64,000 nt of DNA from GCA-2731375 sp002731375 (lineage in GTDB: Bacteria; Pseudomonadota; Alphaproteobacteria; GCA-2731375), in assembly GCA_030752605.1 (NCBI GenBank), contig JASMDX010000042.1:1-64000 (forward strand). Reading direction: 5' to 3'. The position numbers and the translations under genes are program-made. Below the pieces are notes generated by a model, which worked only from the letters and a program-made list of their open reading frames with translations, had not been told where the DNA came from and searched no databases. This document shows positions 40,403 to 49,084 of this stretch, in pieces. Every line of letters starts with the position of its first letter. The first letter of the stretch is position 1.

Positions 40403-41983
40403 ATGAGAACGGGCGGAGAAAACAGCAACGGGCGGGAACTGTTAAAAAACATCGAGGACGCCCGCCGCGAGGTTCTCGACGTTGGCCGGCCCGATGCCGT
40501 AGCCCGGCAACGCAAATACGGCAAATACACCGCGCGGGAGCGGATCACCAAGCTGTGTGATGATGACAGCTTCCACGAATATGGCTCCCTCGTGGAACCC
40601 CTACGCGATACCGGCTTCAACAAGGACCTTGTCGCACCCGCGGACGGCATCATCATTGGCAGCGGCCTGATCGCGGGCCGGCCCACCGCCATTATATCCC
40701 AAGACTACACCGTGTTGGGCGGCAGCACGGGTCGGCACGGCTCCCACAAGGCCAACCGCGGCATTACCAAGGCGACCGACGACGGTGTCCCCCTGGTGGC
40801 GCTTCTGGAAGGCGGCGGCCACCGCATTCAGGACGGCCAGGACAGCCGCCACTTCGCCTCCGGCTCACCGGTCTTTCAATACCTGGCCCGCAACTCAGGC
40901 TGGGTACCTCAGGCCATGGCCATACTAGGCCAGGGTTTCGCGGGACCGACGAATTACGCCGCCCTGGCCGATTTCGTGGTCATGGTGCGCGGTCAAGCAA
41001 CCATGGGCATGGCCGGCCCGGCCCTGGTCAAGGCGGGCCTAGGGGAGGATATCGATAAAGAGGCCCTGGGTGGGGCCATGATGCAGACCGACCGTTACGG
41101 CATCTCCGATCTGGCCGTGGATACCGAGGACGAAGCCCTGGCCGCCGTGCGGCGTTTTCTCTCCTACCTGCCAGCCAACGCCCAAGAACCGCTCCCCATC
41201 ACGGCAACGGACGATCCCGTGGACCGCGCGGAAGAGGAATTGCTGGAAATTATTCCCGCCAACCCGCGCAAATCATACGATGTGCGCCGGATTATCGAAC
41301 TGATCAGCGACAGGGACAGCGTCTGCGAAAAGAAATCGTCCTATGCCCGCAATATCGTCACCGCCTTCGTCCGCCTGAATGGCCGGCCCGTGGGCTTTGT
41401 CGCCAACCAGACGCGGCATTTGGCCGGCATGCTGGATGTCAAGGCGTGCGAGAAAGCTTCCCATTTCATAGCGCTCTGCGATGCCTTTGGCCTACCCCTG
41501 GTAATGCTGATCGACCTGCCCGGTTTTGCCATCGGCTCGGAGGCAGAAAAGTCCGGGCTTGGCCGCCGCTCCGGCCGGCTGTTTTTCGAAATGGGCCAGG
41601 CCACGGTGCCCCGCGTCTCCATCGTGCTGCGCAAGGGCTATGGTGGCGGCTACTACGCCATGGGCGGGGGGCGGTCGTACGACAACAATGCCTCCCTTGC
41701 CTGGCCCTCGGCGGAGATTTGCGCCATGTCTGTTGAAGGCTCCGTTGATGTGGCCTACCGCAAGGACTACGAAGCGGCAGAAGACCCCGCCGCCCGGCGC
41801 CAAGAAATCATCGATATATTCAAAAGCCAGCTCGGCGCCCTGCGCGCGGCGGAGGCATTCGGCATCGACGAGGTCATAGATCCGCGCCAAACCCGGCGGA
41901 TACTCTGCGATACATTCGATCGCTGCCCACCCCGGCGGCCCAGCAAACTGCCACCGCACGTTCGCGCGGTTTCACCCATATAG
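40403..41983 (+). CDS. Acyl-CoA carboxylase carboxyltransferase subunit (copy 1)
   Basis: This 526-aa protein has the two crotonase-like halves of biotin-dependent carboxyltransferases (PccB/AccD family). N-terminal landmarks are KYTARERITKLCDDDSFHEYG and GGGHRIQDGQDSRHF. The C-terminal half shows AGMLDVKACEKASHFI, LVMLIDLPGFAIGSEAEKSG and the oxyanion region LRKGYGGGYYAMGG. It would transfer CO2 from carboxybiotin to an acyl-CoA. It needs a biotin carboxylase/BCCP partner, which is not in the window. The next gene is a close duplicate, 26 bases downstream. Confidence 0.88.
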   Translation: MRTGGENSNGRELLKNIEDARREVLDVGRPDAVARQRKYGKYTARERITKLCDDDSFHEYGSLVEPLRDTGFNKDLVAPADGIIIGSGLIAGRPTAIISQDYTVLGGSTGRHGSHKANRGITKATDDGVPLVALLEGGGHRIQDGQDSRHFASGSPVFQYLARNSGWVPQAMAILGQGFAGPTNYAALADFVVMVRGQATMGMAGPALVKAGLGEDIDKEALGGAMMQTDRYGISDLAVDTEDEALAAVRRFLSYLPANAQEPLPITATDDPVDRAEEELLEIIPANPRKSYDVRRIIELISDRDSVCEKKSSYARNIVTAFVRLNGRPVGFVANQTRHLAGMLDVKACEKASHFIALCDAFGLPLVMLIDLPGFAIGSEAEKSGLGRRSGRLFFEMGQATVPRVSIVLRKGYGGGYYAMGGGRSYDNNASLAWPSAEICAMSVEGSVDVAYRKDYEAAEDPAARRQEIIDIFKSQLGALRAAEAFGIDEVIDPRQTRRILCDTFDRCPPRRPSKLPPHVRAVSPI

Positions 41984-42009
41984 ATCACCCACCGGAGCGG
42001 ATTGCGAAC

Positions 42010-43584
42010 ATGGTTGGAGACGAGAGCAATGGGCGGGCCTTGAACCAAAAGGTCGAGGATGCGCGCCGCAAGGTCCTGGATGAGGGCCGCCCGGACGCGG
42101 TTGCCTGGCAGCATGGGCGCGGTAAAATGACGGCGCGGGAGCGGATCGCCAAACTATGTGATGGGGACAGCTTCCAGGAATACGGCTCGTTGGTGGAACC
42201 CCTGCGCGACACTGGCTTCAACAAGGATCTGGTGGCCCCTGCCGACGGCGTCATTATCGGCAATGGCCTGATCGATCGCCGGCCCTTCAGCCTGCTGTCG
42301 CGGGATTACAGCGTACTGGGCGGCAGCACGGGCAAGCACGGCGCGGACAAGGCCAACCGCGCCCTGATACAGGCCACTGAACATGGCATGCCTTTTGTCG
42401 GGCTGCAGGAAGGCGGCGGCCATCGCATCCAGGACGGCCAGGACAGCCGCCATTTCGCCGCCGCCTCGCAGGTCTTTGAACTAATGGCGCGCAATTGCGG
42501 CTGGGTACCGACGGCCATGGCCATGCTGGGCCAAGGCTTCGCCGGCCCGACAAACTACGCCGCCCTGGCTGATTTCGTGGTCATGGTGCGCGGCCAGTCA
42601 ACCATGGGCATGGCCGGCCCCGCCCTGGTCAAGGCGGGCCTGGGCGAAGACATCGACAAGGAAGCGCTGGGCGGCGCCATGATGCAGACCAACCGTCATG
42701 GTATCTCCGATCTGGCCGTCGATACCGAGGACGACGCCCTAGCCGCCGTGCGCCGTTTCCTCTCCTACCTGCCTTCGAATGCCCGGCAACCACTCCCCAT
42801 CACAGCAACCGACGATCCTGTGGGTCGGGCGGAAGAAGAATTGCTGGAGATCATTCCCGCCGACCCGCGCAAATCCTACGATGTGCGCCGGATTATCGAG
42901 CTGATTTCCGACAAGGGCAGCGTGTTCGAGAAGAAACCCTCCTACGCCCGCAATATCGTCACCGCCTTCGCCCGCCTGAATGGGCGGCCCCTGGGGTTCG
43001 TCGCCAATCAGGCACGGCACTTGGCCGGCATGCTCGATGTCAAGGCGTGCGAGAAAGCCTCGCAATTCATAGGGCTCTGCGATGCTTTCGGGCTGCCGTT
43101 GGTGATGTTGATCGACGTACCCGGTTTTTCCATCGGCTCGGAGGCGGAAAAGGCAGGACTGGGCCGCCGCTCGGGCCGCTTGATGTTCGAGATGGGCCAG
43201 GCATCGGTACCCCGCATCTCCATCGTCCTGCGCAAGGGCTATGGCGGCGGCTATTACGCCATGGGCGGCGGCACCGCCTTTGATAACAACGCCACCTTTG
43301 CGTGGCCCACCGCCGAGATTTGCGCCATGTCCGTGGAAGGCTCGGTCGATGTGGCCTACCGCAAGGATTTCGAGGCGGCGCAGGATCCTGCCGCCCGGCG
43401 CCAGGAAATCATCGATATTTTCAAGAGCCAGCTTGGCGCCCTACGCGCGGCGGAAGCCTTTGGTATCGACGAGGTGATCGACCCGCGCCAAACCCGGCGT
43501 ACTCTGTGCGATACCTTTGACCGTAGCCCGCCAAGGCGGCCCAATAGGCATCCGCCGCGCAGGCGCGCCATTTCACCAATATAG
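42010..43584 (+). CDS. Acyl-CoA carboxylase carboxyltransferase subunit (copy 2, tandem paralogue)
   Basis: This 524-aa protein aligns with the preceding gene from end to end without large gaps, and most residues are identical by eye. Long identical blocks include GLGEDIDKEALGGAMMQT and AEAFGIDEVIDPRQTRR. Differences cluster where substrate selectivity may lie: SLLSRDYSVLGGSTGKHGAD against AIISQDYTVLGGSTGRHGSH, and FVGLQEGGGHR against LVALLEGGGHR. The pair arose by tandem duplication. Both keep the carboxybiotin and acyl-CoA oxyanion glycines, so both are probably active, perhaps on different acyl-CoAs or as a heteromer. Confidence 0.88.
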   Translation: MVGDESNGRALNQKVEDARRKVLDEGRPDAVAWQHGRGKMTARERIAKLCDGDSFQEYGSLVEPLRDTGFNKDLVAPADGVIIGNGLIDRRPFSLLSRDYSVLGGSTGKHGADKANRALIQATEHGMPFVGLQEGGGHRIQDGQDSRHFAAASQVFELMARNCGWVPTAMAMLGQGFAGPTNYAALADFVVMVRGQSTMGMAGPALVKAGLGEDIDKEALGGAMMQTNRHGISDLAVDTEDDALAAVRRFLSYLPSNARQPLPITATDDPVGRAEEELLEIIPADPRKSYDVRRIIELISDKGSVFEKKPSYARNIVTAFARLNGRPLGFVANQARHLAGMLDVKACEKASQFIGLCDAFGLPLVMLIDVPGFSIGSEAEKAGLGRRSGRLMFEMGQASVPRISIVLRKGYGGGYYAMGGGTAFDNNATFAWPTAEICAMSVEGSVDVAYRKDFEAAQDPAARRQEIIDIFKSQLGALRAAEAFGIDEVIDPRQTRRTLCDTFDRSPPRRPNRHPPRRRAISPI

Positions 43585-43601
43585 TTGCCTAGGAGAGAAA
43601 T

Positions 43602-44384
43602 ATGTCATTGAACGGACGCGTAGCGCTGGTAACCGGCGCAGGCAGAGGGATTGGCCGGGCCATTGCAGCGGCGCTGGCCAAGGATGGCGCCGATATCGCT
43701 GTCAACTATCGCCGCGATGATGACGCGGCGGCGGAAGCGGTCGCGGAAATCCAGGCGGCCGGCGGCAAGGCTAAGGCATACTGCGCCTCAGTCGATAATC
43801 TGGACGAGGTCACGGCCATGGTGGCCGATATCGGCCGTGAAATGGGCCCCATCGGCATTCTGATTAACAACGCAGGCATCGCCAGCCGAGGACAATCGGT
43901 GGCCGATACGGAGCCGACGGAGATGGAACGGGTGATGCGCGTTCATGCCTTTGGCCCGTTTTATCTTTCCAAATTGGTCATTCCCATGATGCGCGATTTG
44001 GGCCGGGGCGACATCATCATGATTTCCTCGGTCGCCACGGACAGTTATGGCGCCTTCGGCAACCCCTACAACATGGGCAAGGCAGCCATGGAGGCGTTGG
44101 CTTTTACCATGGCTAAAGAAGAACATCGCCACAATATCCGCACCAATATCGTCGCCCCGCCATTGGTCGAGACCGACATGGGCCGCCGCCTGGTCAAGGC
44201 GCGTTCCGGCATCGAGGATCTGCGCGAATTGGACGCCGGCATGCCTTTTGGCCATGTCTGCCAGCCCGACGACATCGCCAATACCGTGCACTATCTGGTT
44301 TCTGACATGAACTCTTACGTCAATGGCCAGCGCATCGCGGTCGATGGTGGCGGTAGCGCCTCGGCGCCAAAGTTCGATAAGTGA
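43602..44384 (+). CDS. SDR-family oxidoreductase
   Basis: A 260-aa classical short-chain dehydrogenase. The cofactor motif is TGAGRGIG (11-18). NYRRDD after the second strand, with two Arg residues, favours NADP(H). NNAG and the catalytic SSVATDSYGAFGNPYNMGK (Ser...Tyr-x3-Lys) are intact, and DGGGSASAPKF ends the protein. It follows carboxyltransferase copy 2 by 17 bases with a good ribosome-binding site (AGGAGAG), so it belongs to the same transcription unit. Likely a 3-oxo/hydroxyacyl-CoA reductase; substrate unknown. Confidence 0.9.
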   Translation: MSLNGRVALVTGAGRGIGRAIAAALAKDGADIAVNYRRDDDAAAEAVAEIQAAGGKAKAYCASVDNLDEVTAMVADIGREMGPIGILINNAGIASRGQSVADTEPTEMERVMRVHAFGPFYLSKLVIPMMRDLGRGDIIMISSVATDSYGAFGNPYNMGKAAMEALAFTMAKEEHRHNIRTNIVAPPLVETDMGRRLVKARSGIEDLRELDAGMPFGHVCQPDDIANTVHYLVSDMNSYVNGQRIAVDGGGSASAPKFDK

Positions 44385-44469
44385 TTGTTCGACCGATTTT
44401 GACCATGTTATCGGCGATGAGTCTCCGCTAGAGCTTCAGCCCGATGACACCATGCAAATCTGCGCCAAC

Positions 44470-44848
44470 CTACCCGGTGCAGCTCAGACCGACGCCGGTC
44501 AAGCAAGCATTTTTCAAATTTGCCTGTTGCAGGTTGCAGCGCTGTAACTTGGCGTGACGCATTTGCTTTGCAATATCACGGCCCGGCATACCGCTGATTG
44601 GTATCGGCGACAAATCGGCCGCCACCAGATTGATCCCCGGCATTGTCACTTCGGAAAAGTCGATACCGCTAAGATTGGCCTGCATGCCGCTGGCACCGAT
44701 GGTTTCCGCCCAGATGCGATGCTCGTTCAGGATATTACGGATCGTTTCATCTAGGGATGCCATCGTCTTGTCATCGTAAATTTCGTCCCAGTAAGATCAC
44801 GTCACATTACGGTCGACCGTTTCAGTGATGTGGGGGGCAACTGGCTGG
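44470..44848 (-). pseudogene. PAS_5/pentapeptide-repeat protein remnant
   Basis: The minus strand from 44848 reads PHITETVDRNVT, then TGA (44797-44799), then SYWDEIYDDKTM in the same frame. This is the core of the PAS_5 domain seen intact near 62 kb (HITEKTDRNVTGLYFEDIYD). From Met 44763 the frame continues as an N-terminal helix and pentapeptide-like repeats (ANLSGIDFSEVTMPGINLVA, then a degraded centre and LQRCNLQQANLKNACL). A stop follows at 44470. Either a fusion or two adjacent relics are present; neither is complete. Confidence 0.55.
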
Positions 44849-45250
44849 AAAGCCGGATGGCACCGCTGGCGAAAAAATTCGCGGGTATCGCCAGGATTGA
44901 AATTGCCCAAAATCAGGCAGATGCATTGACTAAGGCGCGGCCCGTACCGGGGGCCTGACAGTTTGACCTTCAATTTAGATTTGGTGGATTCGGATCAATC
45001 GGGCATTGTTCACGATATCAGCCGCTGCCTGTCGGCCCACGACGTTAGCGTTGAAGAGATGCAAACCGATCTACAGCACGCTCCGATGGGTGGCGATATG
45101 CTATTCCAAGCGCGCGCCCTCGTTCGCTTACCCGCCAATCTGGGCACTGACGAGCTTGGCCCTGCATTGGAAGGTCTTGCCGGTGCTCTGGTGGTGGATC
45201 TAACGCTTAGCCAGGATACCGACGAGCGGCCCTACACTAGCGGCTCGTGA
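44830..45250 (+). pseudogene. GcvR-like ACT-domain regulator, frameshifted
   Basis: Two frames together form a GcvR-type protein. From 44830, GGNWLESRMAPLAKKFAGIA plus RIEIAQNQADALTKA is the second half of the first ACT domain and ends in TGA at 44956. From 44963 in the next frame, TFNLDLVDSDQSGIVHDISR, VSVEEMQTDL, LFQARALVRLP and LAGALVVDLTL form the complete second ACT domain. GcvR proteins repress the glycine-cleavage system in response to glycine. The first ACT strand is missing, because the sequence joins the PAS_5 relic near 44830. The 95-codon second half might still be expressed from TTG 44963. Confidence 0.75.
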
Positions 45251-45980
45251 CGGGATGGATCGTAACGCCGCCGGGTATTTGTTCCGTCGCCGTCAATTCG
45301 ATCAGGCTGACATTTACGCGCCAGGGCTGATCCAACGCCCAGACCACCGCTTCGGCGACGTCCTCCGCCGTTATGATCTCAAAACCATCCACCATGGCGC
45401 CCTGAGCCTTTGCGTCGTCGGTCATGGTGGCGAAAATTTCCGTCGCCGCCCGTCCAGGCGAGACTTCCGTGACGCGGATCCCGCTACCCTTTAAATCATG
45501 GCGTAGATCCTGGCTAAAGCGGTGCACCGCCGCCTTGGAGGCGCCATAAACAGCCGTGCTGATGGCATGTAGACCAAAAATGGAACCAATGTTGACAATA
45601 TGCCCCCGGCCCTGCGCCACCATGCCAGGGCTAACGGCGCGCACCGCATGCACGGTGCCAGCCACATTCGTGGTTAGGGTGGCATCGATTTTGTCGGGAT
45701 CCAGCTCCTGAAAGGGGTCGAATTGACTGCCGACGCCGGCGGAATTCACAAGGATATCAACATCCAGGTCACCGAGAACGTCATACAGCGCATCCCGTTC
45801 CTGCATATCCAGGGCATGTGGGACAACGTCACCGCACTCCTTCAAGGCTAACAGACGATCGAGCCGCCGCGCCACCGCATGCACCTTCAGGCCACGGGCT
45901 GCCAGCATCTGTACGGTCGCCGCCCCGATACCACTGGATGCACCGGTGACCAACGCGGTCTGATAATCCGTCAATGCCAT
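45237..45980 (-). CDS. SDR-family oxidoreductase (YdfG-like)
   Basis: A 247-aa classical SDR. Landmarks are TGASSGIG (13-20), VARRLDRLLAL (Arg-rich, NADP-type), NSAGVG in place of NNAG, and the catalytic GSIFGLHAISTAVYGASKAA. The C-terminal VSPGRAATEIF and AEAVVWALDQPWRVNVSLIEL pattern resembles YdfG-type 3-hydroxy-acid/serine dehydrogenases. Its 3' end overlaps the end of the convergent GcvR relic by 14 bases. No operon partner is evident. Confidence 0.9.
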   Translation of the reverse strand: MALTDYQTALVTGASSGIGAATVQMLAARGLKVHAVARRLDRLLALKECGDVVPHALDMQERDALYDVLGDLDVDILVNSAGVGSQFDPFQELDPDKIDATLTTNVAGTVHAVRAVSPGMVAQGRGHIVNIGSIFGLHAISTAVYGASKAAVHRFSQDLRHDLKGSGIRVTEVSPGRAATEIFATMTDDAKAQGAMVDGFEIITAEDVAEAVVWALDQPWRVNVSLIELTATEQIPGGVTIHPVTSR

Positions 45981-46087
45981 TACGCCACCTCTTCGAAATA
46001 TTCGCGAGCAAGGGCAAGGATAGATCAGATATCGCCAAAAGCGCTAGACTTAAAGCCGGCTGAAACCAGGTAACAGGCGCTGTCAGC

Positions 46088-46633
46088 ATGAACATTCGCA
46101 AGACAATGGTTGTCAAGGAAATTATCGAGGCCGACGGCGTTAGCAAGGCATGCAGCCCTATAACCCGCATGGTCGCCATGGCGATCAGGCAAAATCCCTT
46201 TGCCGGATGCGTCGTCGAGGATCTCTCGCCGCTATATGATGTCAGTGTCCAGCTTGGCGAGCACCTAATGGGAGACGCCGTCACCCTGCTGTCCGGCGCG
46301 GCGGTCAGCTATGGCAAGGCGGCCATTGTCGGCATCACCAGCGATCTGGAACACGGCGGCTCCATAATCCGTCCGAAACTGGGCAAACCCATGCTCGCCG
46401 CGGTTGGCGGCGGCAAGGCATTGATTGCCTCCAATGCCAAGGCCGCCGCCATGGGCACGCCGATCGATCCGTCCCTGGGCCACAAGGATGAGCCCTGGTC
46501 GTTCAATCATTTTGATACCATTACCGTGATGATTGCGGACGCGCCCAGGCCGGATAAGATCATACTTTGCATGGCCGTCGCCGACAGCGGCCGGTGCCAC
46601 CCCAGGCTCGGCAGCGCGCCGATTTTGGATTAA
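46088..46633 (+). CDS. DUF1185 (amino acid synthesis family) protein
   Basis: This 181-aa protein matches the DUF1185 family, sometimes labelled amino acid synthesis protein; the function is unknown. Recognisable stretches are IRKTMVVKEIIEADG, the NPFAGCVVEDLSPLYD segment, VSYGKAAIVGITSDLEHGGS, GKALIASNAKAA, and GHKDEPWSFNHFDTITVMI. The fold is predicted to be a compact alpha/beta domain related to YjgF-like chorismate-mutase folds in some databases, which I cannot verify here. It has a convergent carboxyltransferase two bases downstream. Members often sit near amide or CoA catabolic genes. Confidence 0.85.
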   Translation: MNIRKTMVVKEIIEADGVSKACSPITRMVAMAIRQNPFAGCVVEDLSPLYDVSVQLGEHLMGDAVTLLSGAAVSYGKAAIVGITSDLEHGGSIIRPKLGKPMLAAVGGGKALIASNAKAAAMGTPIDPSLGHKDEPWSFNHFDTITVMIADAPRPDKIILCMAVADSGRCHPRLGSAPILD

Positions 46634-46635
46634 TG

Positions 46636-48258
46636 CTATGGGCGGGCGACGCCAAAACTGTTCGGATTGACGCTGCGCCGGGCCTCCTCGTCACACGTGG
46701 CCAGCAGCAGGCCCAAGGCATTGCGGCTATCGCGCGGGTCGATCATGCCATCGGTCCACATGCGCGCGGTGTAATAAAGACCCGATGCCATGCTGTCATA
46801 GAGTTCGACTACCTTGGCCTCCAGGGCGTCGAGCTCCGCCTCATCCAGAGGCACCCCCTGACGTTTTGACTTGGCCTCGTGCACGATACGCATGACCAAA
46901 CCAGCCTGTTTGCCGCCCATGACGCCGGCCTGCATGCTCGGCCAGGCAAGCAGGAAACGCGGCTCATACGACCAACCCGACATGGCATAGGCCCCGGCCC
47001 CGAAGGAAGCCCCAATCATCAAGGTAATACGCGGCACCGAAACATTGGAGACGGCCTGAATCATCTTGGCGCCATGCTTGATCATACCATCTTCCTCGGC
47101 CTCGGTGCCGACGATGAAACCGGTGGTGTTGTGCAGATAGATCAAAGGCGTGTCCGATTGATCGCACAGCTGCATGAACTGTGTTGCCTTGGTGGCGCCA
47201 TTCGGCGTAATCGGCCCGTTGGAGCCGATCATGCCGCAGGGATGCCCCATGATCGAGGCATGGCCGCAGATCGTCTGCTGATCATATTCCGTCTTGAATT
47301 CAAGAAAATCGGAACCATCCACCAGACGGGCGATAACTTCGTGGATGTCATAGGGCTTTTGATATTCCACGGGCACGATGCCGCACAGCTCGTCGATGTC
47401 GTAGGCAGGCTCCTCCCAGGTTCTAGCGGCAGCCGGCGACAGGCGTCCGGGCCAGTTCAGATGGGTGACAATATCACGGCAAATACGCAGGGCATCCGGA
47501 TCATCCTCGGCGACATATTCAGTCAGGCCAGATATGCGGGCATGCATATCGGTGCCGCCCAGGGACTCCGCGTCGGCGATCTCGCCCGTCGCGGCCTTCA
47601 AAAGCGGCGGCCCGGCCAGGAAGGCCATGGCCTGCTTGCGCACCATGACCACATAGTCGGACATGCCCGGCATATAGGCCCCGCCGGCGGTGGAGGCGCC
47701 ATGCACCACCGAAATTACCGGACAGCCCGCCGCCGACAGCTTGGCCTGCATGTGGAACATGCCCCCCGCCCGCACCCAGGTCGCGGGCACATAGTCGAGC
47801 AGATCAGCACCGGCGGATTGCACCAGATGGATCGTCGGCAGCTTGTTTTCCAGAGCGATATTGAAGGCGCGGACCATCTTGTCCACGCCGTGGGTATGGA
47901 TGGCGCCGGCCAAAATACCGGAATCATCCACGATCACCACACAGCGTACGCCCGCGACCATGCCGATACCGGTGATCAGTCGCGTGCCGGAGATATTCTC
48001 CCCACCGTCATCGTCGTAGGTCTTGTAGCCGGCGGTGGTGGAAAGCTCCAACCATGGCGCTCCACGGTCTAGCAACAATTGCAATCGATCACGGGGCAGC
48101 AATTGGTTGCGGGCGATAAAGCGCTCCCGGCTTTTTTCCGAGCGGGCCCGGATCATGCCTTCCAATTGGCGCAGCCCATGGATTTGGGCCAGCATATCGG
48201 CTCGGTTGTCCTGAAAGGCGACATCCTTGGGATCTATGGCGGAAAATATCTTGGGCAT
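46636..48258 (-). CDS. Acyl-CoA carboxylase carboxyltransferase subunit (third, MCC-beta-like)
   Basis: At 540 aa this is another biotin-dependent carboxyltransferase, of a different branch from the tandem pair. It resembles methylcrotonyl/geranyl-CoA carboxylase beta: ERFIARNQLLPRDRLQLLLD, HGASTAGGAYMPGMSDYVVM, GPPLLKAATGE, then NTTGFIVGTEAEEDGMIKHG and GASFGAGAYAMSG (oxyanion glycines), and AWPSMQAGVMGG at the CoA site. The ATG at 48258 (MPKIFSAIDPKD) fits the family start; an upstream ATG adds 26 atypical residues. No biotin carboxylase or enoyl-CoA hydratase is nearby, so the substrate is undecided. Confidence 0.9.
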   Translation of the reverse strand: MPKIFSAIDPKDVAFQDNRADMLAQIHGLRQLEGMIRARSEKSRERFIARNQLLPRDRLQLLLDRGAPWLELSTTAGYKTYDDDGGENISGTRLITGIGMVAGVRCVVIVDDSGILAGAIHTHGVDKMVRAFNIALENKLPTIHLVQSAGADLLDYVPATWVRAGGMFHMQAKLSAAGCPVISVVHGASTAGGAYMPGMSDYVVMVRKQAMAFLAGPPLLKAATGEIADAESLGGTDMHARISGLTEYVAEDDPDALRICRDIVTHLNWPGRLSPAAARTWEEPAYDIDELCGIVPVEYQKPYDIHEVIARLVDGSDFLEFKTEYDQQTICGHASIMGHPCGMIGSNGPITPNGATKATQFMQLCDQSDTPLIYLHNTTGFIVGTEAEEDGMIKHGAKMIQAVSNVSVPRITLMIGASFGAGAYAMSGWSYEPRFLLAWPSMQAGVMGGKQAGLVMRIVHEAKSKRQGVPLDEAELDALEAKVVELYDSMASGLYYTARMWTDGMIDPRDSRNALGLLLATCDEEARRSVNPNSFGVARP

Positions 48259-48386
48259 GGAAGGGAACCTGTACGACACTATGGAGGCCGCAGCAATCAC
48301 TTGACGGACGGTCGCGGCGGGAAAAATCCAAGCCAATATCGGCAGCGGAGACTAATTCGTCAATCATCTCCGATAAGGGAGGCTGA

Positions 48387-48731
48387 TTTTTTTCGTCAGT
48401 CGTACAGGGCGGCGCGGTTACGTTTTCGGCCGCGCTGGCAGAGGACGACGACTTTGTCTTTGAAATCAGGGATAACGGCGAAGGCATTCCCGGAGCCGAT
48501 ATTCCACGCACGTTCGAGCCATTCGAGTGGCTTGATGGCACGACGACCAGGGCGCAACAGGAGGCGGGCCTGGGTCTTTCCATCTGCAAACTTCTGATGC
48601 AACTGCATCAGGACGGCATTGCGAATAAAAGCCATATAAACCGCTCAACAAGCGTAATCCTGCGCTTCCCACCTGCTCGGACCTACATGCAAATAACCTC
48701 GGCGCCCAGAAGAATCGACCGGCACCGATGA
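48387..48731 (+). pseudogene. Histidine kinase C-terminal (HATPase) fragment
   Basis: An open stretch without a start encodes the end of a sensor kinase ATPase domain: GGAVTFSAALAEDDDFVFEI, the D-box DNGEGIPGADI, the F-box-like RTFEPFEWLDG, and the G2-box AGLGLSICKLLMQLH. The N-box, the phosphoacceptor helix and the sensor are missing, and an in-frame TGA at 48384 precedes it. After ILRFPPART the sequence runs on about 15 codons to TGA 48729. It is an isolated relic between carboxyltransferase 3 and the purB neighbourhood. Confidence 0.75.
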
Positions 48732-48774
48732 ATCATATCTTATTTGAGCGACTTAAATTGGTTATGCTGAGGCC

Positions 48775-48969
48775 ATGGCATTTCTGTTACGACATATCGC
48801 CCGCTATGCGGCACGCAAGATCGCCTCTGATCCGGTGGCCCGCGACAAGGCCTCCCGCGCGGCACGCGGTATCGCCAAGGAAGCCAAACAGATCGCCACC
48901 GACCAAGATCCAGCCAAGGCTGCCGGGCGGGCCATGCGCCGGGCCCTTAATAAATTGCAGGACAACTAA
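48775..48969 (+). CDS. Small hypothetical protein, basic and Ala-rich
   Basis: This 64-aa frame (MAFLLRHIARYAARKIASDP..., ending MRRALNKLQDN) is rich in Ala, Arg and Lys and looks like one or two amphipathic helices. Small proteins of this kind occur near purB in alphaproteobacteria in my recollection, but no function is known. A short hydrophobic N-terminus is not long enough for a membrane anchor. It lies 115 bases upstream of purB on the same strand. Confidence 0.6.
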   Translation: MAFLLRHIARYAARKIASDPVARDKASRAARGIAKEAKQIATDQDPAKAAGRAMRRALNKLQDN

Positions 48970-49084
48970 CGCATGCAGCCTCGCTCTTCCGGCCGTATTT
49001 TTCATGCGCGTGCTTTCCCAGAACGCCTGATCAGTGTATGAAGCCCGTAAATCGTAGCTCCGGCCAACAACAAGGATCCAGCCC

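Noticed and set aside
46879..48072. Plus-strand open frame (397 codons) opposite carboxyltransferase 3
   Set aside because: His/Gly-rich antisense shadow with no domain.
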